From positions 18,598,802-18,662,801 of the forward strand of contig NC_045145.1 in the NCBI RefSeq assembly GCF_008831285.2: 64,000 nucleotides of DNA. The letters are read 5' to 3'. Numbering within the stretch: the stretch's first letter is position 1; each line of letters opens with the position of its first letter. Below are positions 59,154 through 64,000 of the stretch, piece after piece. Below the pieces are notes generated by a model that worked only from the letters and a program-made list of their open reading frames with translations, had not been told where the DNA came from and made no database searches. The translations under genes were made by a program, and so were the position numbers. This DNA comes from Nymphaea colorata (Eukaryota; Streptophyta; Magnoliopsida; Nymphaeales; Nymphaeaceae).

Positions 59154-60134
59154 TGTGTGACTCTAGGACACATCTCCTCTCCCCTCACCTCCCCATTCTC
59201 TTTTTGAAGGCACTTTACGAGTTGTTTAGGAGTGAGAAATTTAAGGTGATTTTTATCTGCTGACTAGATTCACCAGGTTTCATTCAGTCCACATACTGAT
59301 GCCAAAGGGATTATGGATCTTGTGAAGTTGGTTTCTCCAGATCATGTGATACTTGTTCATGGGGAGAAGCCTAAAATGGCTATACTGAAGGGTAAAATCC
59401 AGTCGGACCTGGGGCTTCCTTGCTATTATCCAGCAAACAACGAATCCGTGCATGTCTCCACAACTCAGGCAGTGAAAGTTGATGTAACAAAAACATTTAT
59501 GAAAAGCAATTTGAGATCAATCTCTGACTGCTTATACAAGATAATAAAAAATGATGCTGACACGTTACGATGGACTGTGGAGGTAGGTAGAGAGCATAAA
59601 CATCAAGCATCAATTGCCGAGGGCATTTTGGTTATGGAGAAGGCCAAAAGAGCCAAAATTATGCATGAAGCAGAACTATTGCCCGCTTTGAATGCTGAAG
59701 AGCATGAAATTCAGTTTGCTTATTGCTGCCCTGTGCGTATTAGCAGCATTGAACACAAACACTTGTGTTTGGCAGATGGAGGCTCTATGGAGTTGTTCAA
59801 TGATTCCCGTGGTGAATTTGCTTCTACACCAAGCTCATCCATTGTTAGTTCTGTTTCTTCTAACAGAGTTCAGTCCACCTCTTCGGAATGCTGCCGTTTG
59901 CTTCAGTGGCTGTTTATAGAATTAAAGAAAGCAATAGATGAAGACATCAAAGTGACAGCTGATTCTATACAGTTGAACTCATTAAACATCCAGACTTGCC
60001 TAAAAAATAGCTGCTCTTACAGGAAAGAGAAAATAGATGATTGCCAGCAAATGGTGTTTTTTTGCTGTAGATGGTCATTGGTGGATGAAAAATATGCAAC
60101 GGCAGTTCTTTCAATCATGAGAGCCCTGAATTAA
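44823..60134 (+). CDS. CPSF73-II: CPSF73-II, metallo-beta-lactamase/beta-CASP RNA endonuclease (INTS11-like)
   Basis: Thirteen exons give 669 aa: 44823-44847, 44936-45107, 45225-45297, 47082-47199, 48943-49016, 51130-51266, 53159-53222, 54144-54209, 56825-56894, 58156-58260, 58452-58593, 59010-59106, 59268-60134. All are GT-AG and in frame. The product is the second plant CPSF73 (INTS11-like) nuclease for RNA 3'-end processing. It has [13 protein letters not shown] at the start and the zinc motif HFHLDH at residues 65-70. Further motifs are AGHVLGAAMF, LYTGDYN, the beta-CASP segment [50 protein letters not shown] and FSPHTDAKG. All expected metal ligands are visible, so it should be active. 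The C-terminal domain lies in one long last exon. The ATG is chosen because it starts MGIDCLVLG as in the family. The introns hold several transposons. Confidence 0.95.
45298..47081 (+). other. CPSF73-II 1.8-kb intron
   Basis: AT-rich, no recognised element. Around 46330-46830 two diverged stretches repeat the theme TTGGAAAAATCTTCA(G/A)AATTA followed by CACATACAT, suggesting an old direct duplication of about 360 bp. Borders join ...YMT to YPTKALAPL in frame. Confidence 0.7.
47267..48327. mobile_element. Non-autonomous hAT element, perfect 8-bp target duplication
   Basis: 1,061 bp with termini CTATGTTGTTAAG and the complement of CTATGTTGTCAAG (one mismatch in 13). It is flanked on both sides by exactly GTTTTGTT (47259-47266 and 48328-48335). 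Subterminal regions hold inverted GCCTAGGC-type motifs (CGCCTAGGTG, GCGCCTAGGC, CCTAGGCCTCGCC), typical of plant hAT MITE-like elements. The interior from about 47460 to 47960 is a (T/A)-rich array of TGTTATATGTATA-like words. No transposase. It lies in the CPSF73-II intron 47200-48942. Confidence 0.9.
49017..51129 (+). other. CPSF73-II 2.1-kb intron
   Basis: Non-coding DNA joining AYYAGH to VLGAAMF. It includes a 40-bp direct repeat at 50551-50590 and 50698-50737 (AAGTCTTTGGAATTTCCTTG...), identical except at two positions. Otherwise nothing recognised. Confidence 0.75.
50551..50737. repeat. Pair of 40-bp direct repeats
   Basis: The two copies (50551-50590 and 50698-50737) share AAGTCTTTGGAATTTCCTTG and the following GGGACCCAAACTAGGC. 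The spacer is 107 bp. They may be the borders of a small insertion or of a solo duplicated segment. Confidence 0.85.
51267..53158 (+). other. CPSF73-II 1.9-kb intron
   Basis: Joins LLITE to STYATTV with a split Glu codon. It holds a possible degraded hAT end (51605-51841) and a patch with repeated ACTGGTACTGGTACTAGTACTG near 51515. Otherwise AT-rich. Confidence 0.7.
51605..51841. mobile_element. Possible degraded hAT-like element
   Basis: Starts CTATGTCAAAACTGACC and ends CATATGTATGTGACATAG; the terminal CTATGTCA pairs with TGACATAG. It has GCACCCATACCCA near the right end, as in 55125-55470. The flanks TTTTTGGA and CTGACAAG do not match, so boundaries are unsure. Confidence 0.35.
53223..54143 (+). 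other. CPSF73-II 0.9-kb intron
   Basis: Joins EFVQA to VHSCVGAGG. It includes a short (CA)n at about 53345-53362. No other feature. Confidence 0.7.
55125..55470. mobile_element. Non-autonomous hAT-like element A
   Basis: 346 bp from CTATGTCACCTGAGTGC to the complement of CTAAGTCACCCGGACTC. Flanking 8 bp are GCTCTCTT and GCTCTCCC (6 of 8 match). Both subterminal regions carry clustered GTGCGG/GCACCC motifs. No coding capacity. Closely related to element B. Confidence 0.72.
55968..56619. mobile_element. Non-autonomous hAT-like element B
   Basis: 652 bp from CTAAGTTACTTAGACGC to the complement of CTATGTCACCTAGGTGC. Flanking 8 bp are GTTGTTAG and CTTGTTAG (7 of 8 match). Subterminal motifs GGTGCGG, GCACCCGACTCGG and GCCGCACC recur. 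An internal (GT)n(AT)n lies at about 56462-56512. Its right end and the left end of element A are about 60 bp of inverted similarity (CACATCCC, AAAAATTTAGGTG). Confidence 0.8.
56462..56513. repeat. (GT)n(AT)n microsatellite in element B
   Basis: GT units followed by about 15 AT units; inside the hAT-like element B. Confidence 0.85.
57222..57467. mobile_element. (TA)n-bounded short hairpin element (Micron-like)
   Basis: A GC-richer segment at 57270-57447 is bounded by (TA)n on the left (57222-57262) and right (57448-57467). Its arms pair imperfectly: GGATGCTCCAGCTCCTCACA near 57289 against the complement of a stretch ending GGAGCATCCGGACGG near 57427. GATGTGGAT(C/T)(T)CCCCAGCCATC is repeated inside. 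(TA)n-flanked small elements are known in rice as Micron; membership here is inferred from architecture only. Confidence 0.55.
57491..57942. mobile_element. Partial copy of the 11349-11913 hAT-like element, opposite orientation
   Basis: The right end GTGTTCATGCAACATAG is the complement of CTATGTTGCATGAACAC, matching the left end of the NUP155-intron element. Internal blocks match in the same order: AACATGAAGT, GACATGTC, CT-rich tract, GACGACCAG, CAGTGTCAGGG. The other terminus is missing: similarity stops at about 57491 near the (TA)n-bounded element. Confidence 0.7.
59111..59159. repeat. (CT)n(GT)n microsatellite at intron start
   Basis: The compound repeat begins 5 bp inside the 161-bp CPSF73-II intron 59107-59267. 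Confidence 0.9.
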
Positions 60135-63100
60135 GTGGTGATCAACTGTTTGTCCTCCCAAAATGTGTGGTTTACAGATGGATGATCTTATTCAGAATGC
60201 ACTGCCTTCAATTTTGCCTGCCTGCATCATGCTGCCAATTTAAGCGTGAAACTTGAACATTCTGGCATGTTGCAGGTACTCTTTAGCTTTTATTTTCCTT
60301 GACTGTTTAACAGTTGATATAGTCCATGACTCCCCGCAAACTTCTATCATGGTTACTTATCAATAATGTATCTTAAGGATCAAATTGTCGTGGTGGGATA
60401 TTCAATTGAATATAAAATTTAACTGGAACAGGAAAAATGAGTGCAATAGATGTATCGATTGTACAAAGGAGTGAAAATCAAAATTGACTGAAACAAGTAC
60501 AGTAACATTTCATTGGAGCATTATCAGTTATCTACTGCATCGCTTAACAAGCTAAACTGTAGAATTTTGTTGTATATGCATCATCTACGGGTTATGGCAA
60601 TGTGACCTGAAATCTATAATTTTTCAGTTTGATTTGTATTGAAAGGGAAAAATGGGATCCTATAAAATGTGTATAACCAGCTAGTTATTATTCCCCAGAA
60701 ACAGCCAAGAGGAGCTCCATTTACCTGTCTAGGGGGTTGGATTTTTACCCTTCATGTTGTTGGTCTTGAGTTCAGTGTCAGGGATCCTTGGCATGATCTG
60801 GTAAGGCTTCCTCCTAACCCCAGCGATCCAGTTTTTCGTCCATGCATAAAGAAGTGGTGCGTGGGAAGTGATTTAATTAATAAAGCATGAAGGCAAACTA
60901 GTAAGGCCTGTTTAACCTTGACCACATAATTGAAATAATGTAAACAATCAACAAGGTGAGTATAAGTAGAGAATTATGGTTATGACAGTCGGAAATAAGT
61001 CTTCCAGCTTGATTTCTCTATTCCAATATTTGTCTGAAGCCTTATTTGGTTTTCTGGGCAGGTTTGCATCGTCAAGCCTCATTTCTTGTTTCAAGGTAAA
61101 TTTAAAGCCAAAAGTGGAAAAGACTAGCAGAAAGAGGGGCAAATCATGCGTCGACATACAGGGTTTGAGTTCCGTTGCATATTTACAGAATTCCTTGCTT
61201 GTTGGGAGATAAAACTAAGCATCCCCAAGTATACCTTTTAAGATACGCTGTAATTTGCTGAGTTTTCATAAGGTGGATGGCTTCTAATCATGATATAGGT
61301 TCCTTCGACTGTAGGAGTATCTAATTTACACGTTTGATTAACCAAAATCTTTCAGTGCTGAGTGGTTAATGGACACATTTTTTAGGACATTAATTTTTCT
61401 CATTTTGAGGCTTCCAAAGGTTAATGTGGCGCCTAGAACCTGGCTTTTTTTTTTCCATGTAACGAGATTCAAATTTTAGTTGGATCCATGCAAGTCTCAG
61501 ACACAGACTTGAATTCAGGTGGAGGACCCTACACAGAATCTGAATCCAATTACTCGCTGCCTCTGTAATCGGAGTAAATAGGTATGTACATGATTTTTCG
61601 CATATTGGATTTGATCTTGAGGTTACTGTTTCTGTTCGTAGTTCTCTGATAAAAAATCATGTTAATATCGGTTATGACTAGAGAGCAATTGGATTTGCTT
61701 GACCTCAGCGCAAGAGAAACGAACGGGAACTTTCCTCGAACTTATTTTGTGTTTTTTCCCCCTTACTCCCTTTATTGTGTTAATAACGTTAATATCTGAA
61801 TACCGAAAGATCTTAGATCTCCATTTCATCTTTCTGCACGAAAATAATTTAATAGAAAAAGGGCATTTAATTTTTACGTACGATGACGATAAGTAGCGAC
61901 AATTGTAGAGCCGACTTTCGCCATGAACAGCAAAAGAATAAAGCAGTCTACCAACATCTCTAGCCGTGAAGAGGCGATAAATGAATAATGCATACAACTG
62001 GAACTAGCTGCCCCAAACTGTAGCTATGACTCACTGAGTTGGCAGCCGAGGTATTTTTTGGTCGATGTAATGAATGGAATCTAAGTGAAGGGGCCTCCAA
62101 CTATCGAATTTTGGAAGATTGCGAACCCATTGAAGCACAGAATGCGTGGGACAGAACGGACAACGCAGGCTTGGTAAGCTCTAATTTTTTAAAGCCGACT
62201 GTCTGCTCTCAAAGGGCTCCACTTATCTGATAAAGGCAGCTCTCTAACCCCATCAAGCTTTGTGGACCTCATGCATTTGAAGCACGGATTGGTCAAGAAA
62301 AAGAATCACAAGTTTTACGAATCCTAAGCCTGCCAAAGGGTGGCCCCTTTTTTTTCCCTTCTTGAGAGGGGGAGAAATTCACCGAACAGGAAATAAAAGA
62401 TGGCGACGTTCACCGTTTAAGCAAAATTACCTCAATAGAGAAAGAAGGGCTGGGTATTGGGTGTAAATTGAAAATCTAAAACACAAAGCACATATGTGAA
62501 ATTGGAGGACCACAAAGGAGATAGAAGTCCTACTATCTTTTGTGATAGTTAGTACTAATGGTATACAATTGCCATGGTATAGAAAATGGCAAACGCGACC
62601 TTGAAACAGGTGTCTTTGAAGAAATCCAAACTTTACAAAATTGTGACGACTAAAAATTCACATTTTCTTAAAAATCCACCTGGGCAAGGTAAAACACGTT
62701 AATTTTGAACTTTGCTGGTTTATTGAACTCTGCTTTAGGATGCAGATTTGCCGAATAGAGCTCAAATTCACACTCGTTTTACCTTTTTGTGTCCTCTAGC
62801 CATAGAAACGCCTTAAGTTCAAACATCTTTATTGTTTACAGCGTGAATGAATTTTAGGTGATCAAAAGGTTAATGACCCGGTGAACAAAGGGCTAATCAC
62901 CCACCGCTCAGAAAAGAGGCTCGAAGCATCCCTCCCCACCCCCTCCCATTCCCTCTACTTTCGGGATCCTGAACTGTTTCTGATGGGAGTTGTGCACCTT
63001 TTAACTTAGGTACCGTGAGACGTAAAGGCATAGTTGAACTAAGACTTACCTTTTTATAGGACCTTTTTGCCTTAGTCAGACCAGCTACACTAGCTTACCA

Positions 63101-64000
63101 CCAGAATTATACACAAAAGAAATGATTGAAACTTCAACATGCTTTTTTGTTATACCCAAAAGTAAGGTGTAGTTATTGTAAGATTTTCAGAAAATGGACA
63201 CTCACGGCGAGGAATTATAGCTCACCATGATCCACGTTTGTCTGGTCCCTGTCTAAAATGTGTTTTTATTTGCTCATGCCACGTGGCTATGTCTCATAGG
63301 TTCCTCCCCAGCTCATTCTAGATCCTGTAGAGGCCCATCAATGTAAGGGACCTAACAGAGATACTTTTGGTTATGACCATTTGTTCACCATTTTGGTGGG
63401 GATCTGTCAACGTCACTTGTTCTTCCTCTTGGACCGGTCCAGTTGTTGATCCTATGTTGGCAAAGACTAGACGCAAACACGGTTCCATCAGCGAGAACGT
63501 GTGCCAAGTTGTTAGTGCAAAACTTCGATCCACACTTAACCAGAGGATTGAACTCATAATAATCACCAGAGAAGACAGGATTTTAGTATGTATATTCCAA
63601 TCCGAATTTAATTCATTAGAAGTTGGATCTAGTCTTCTATGGCATTCATGGGAGGGGGATCTCGGATACCAACCTTGGAAAAATCTCAAGTTTCATTCAT
63701 TGATCTTGGGAGACAAGAATCAAACTAAAGAACAATCAAGATGTAGTTAGATTGATTTGAAACGAAAATCGCAACGTTACCTTAAAGATTACTGACCACA
63801 ATGTGGTGGTACCAATGTCTAGTGGGCTCAAGAAGGCATGGGCTACCTCAGGCTGCCCACGTCAAAGTTTTAATGTGCCTCAGAGATGGCTGCAACGGAA
63901 AATGTCAAGCGAGTGATTCTACACCACAACTTTGCATTTGATAAAGTCTTCTGCCATGAGCATGAATCATCTGGTATCGTGTGGCGTAATCTGCTCAGGG
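60135..64000. other. Intergenic region after CPSF73-II
   Basis: Contains the CPSF73-II 3' UTR, then 3.9 kb with no gene I recognise. Overlapping open frames of about 125 codons on both strands near 63318-63750 have no recognisable domain. A TGGTATCCGAGA word on the - strand near 63670 is a possible decayed retroelement primer site. The region 61300-63200 is low in any feature. Confidence 0.6.

Noticed and set aside
61662-61997. 111-codon - strand frame
   Set aside because: No recognisable domain, no good splice or promoter context; probably chance.
1-64000. CRISPR arrays, bacterial-type operons, phage or plasmid features
   Set aside because: The window is plant nuclear DNA with spliced genes. 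The repeats present are microsatellites, tandem duplications and transposon ends without regular spacers.
1-64000. A biosynthetic or defence gene cluster
   Set aside because: The six genes have unrelated cellular roles and mixed orientation; nothing suggests a joint pathway.

Overview
This window is nuclear DNA from a flowering plant. It holds GT-AG introns, a DYW-type PPR gene, a MAP70 gene, a plant-type PCS1-like protease homologue, an Ty1/copia element primed by initiator-Met tRNA, and many AT-rich introns and intergenic tracts. I cannot name the species from sequence alone. There are no tRNA or rRNA genes that I can support and no CRISPR array.

Layout, left to right. (1) 1-17001, + strand: most of NUP155, a nuclear pore scaffold gene. 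The first exon(s) lie before the window and eleven exons are present. Its first intron here is about 7 kb because a 5,204-bp copia retrotransposon (1565-6768) sits in it in antisense orientation. The element has two 250-bp LTRs differing at one base and a 5-bp target duplication. Its gag-protease and integrase-RT-RNase H frames are separated by a one-base shift. A second NUP155 intron holds a non-autonomous hAT-like element (11349-11913). (2) 18379-21573, - strand: an intronless 1,064-aa DYW-type PPR protein, convergent with NUP155. (3) 22704-28884, + strand: a ten-exon CD2BP2/Lin1-like spliceosomal gene ending in an OCRE-like domain, divergent from the PPR gene. (4) 28885-34760: intergenic DNA with a small CAGGGGC-type hAT MITE, tandem repeats and retroelement scraps. 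(5) 34761-38163, + strand: MAP70, ten exons, a microtubule-binding coiled-coil protein. (6) 42464-43759, + strand: an intronless A1 aspartic protease homologue of the PCS1 group whose second catalytic Asp is replaced by Ser. (7) 44823-60134, + strand: CPSF73-II (INTS11-like RNA endonuclease), thirteen exons over 15 kb, with introns full of non-autonomous hAT-like elements and a (TA)n-bounded hairpin element. (8) 60135-64000: intergenic, no gene recognised.

The six genes have unrelated housekeeping roles (nuclear pore, organelle RNA editing, splicing, microtubules, protease-like protein, RNA 3'-end processing). They do not form an operon or a metabolic cluster. The coding models were built by joining exons by hand at GT-AG borders; every join keeps frame, which is the main internal check. 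The most notable non-genic signal is a set of non-autonomous elements that all begin CTA(T/A)GT and end with its complement. They are flanked by exact or near 8-bp duplications and sit in introns of NUP155 and CPSF73-II. I saw no clear sign of a wholly new biological system.
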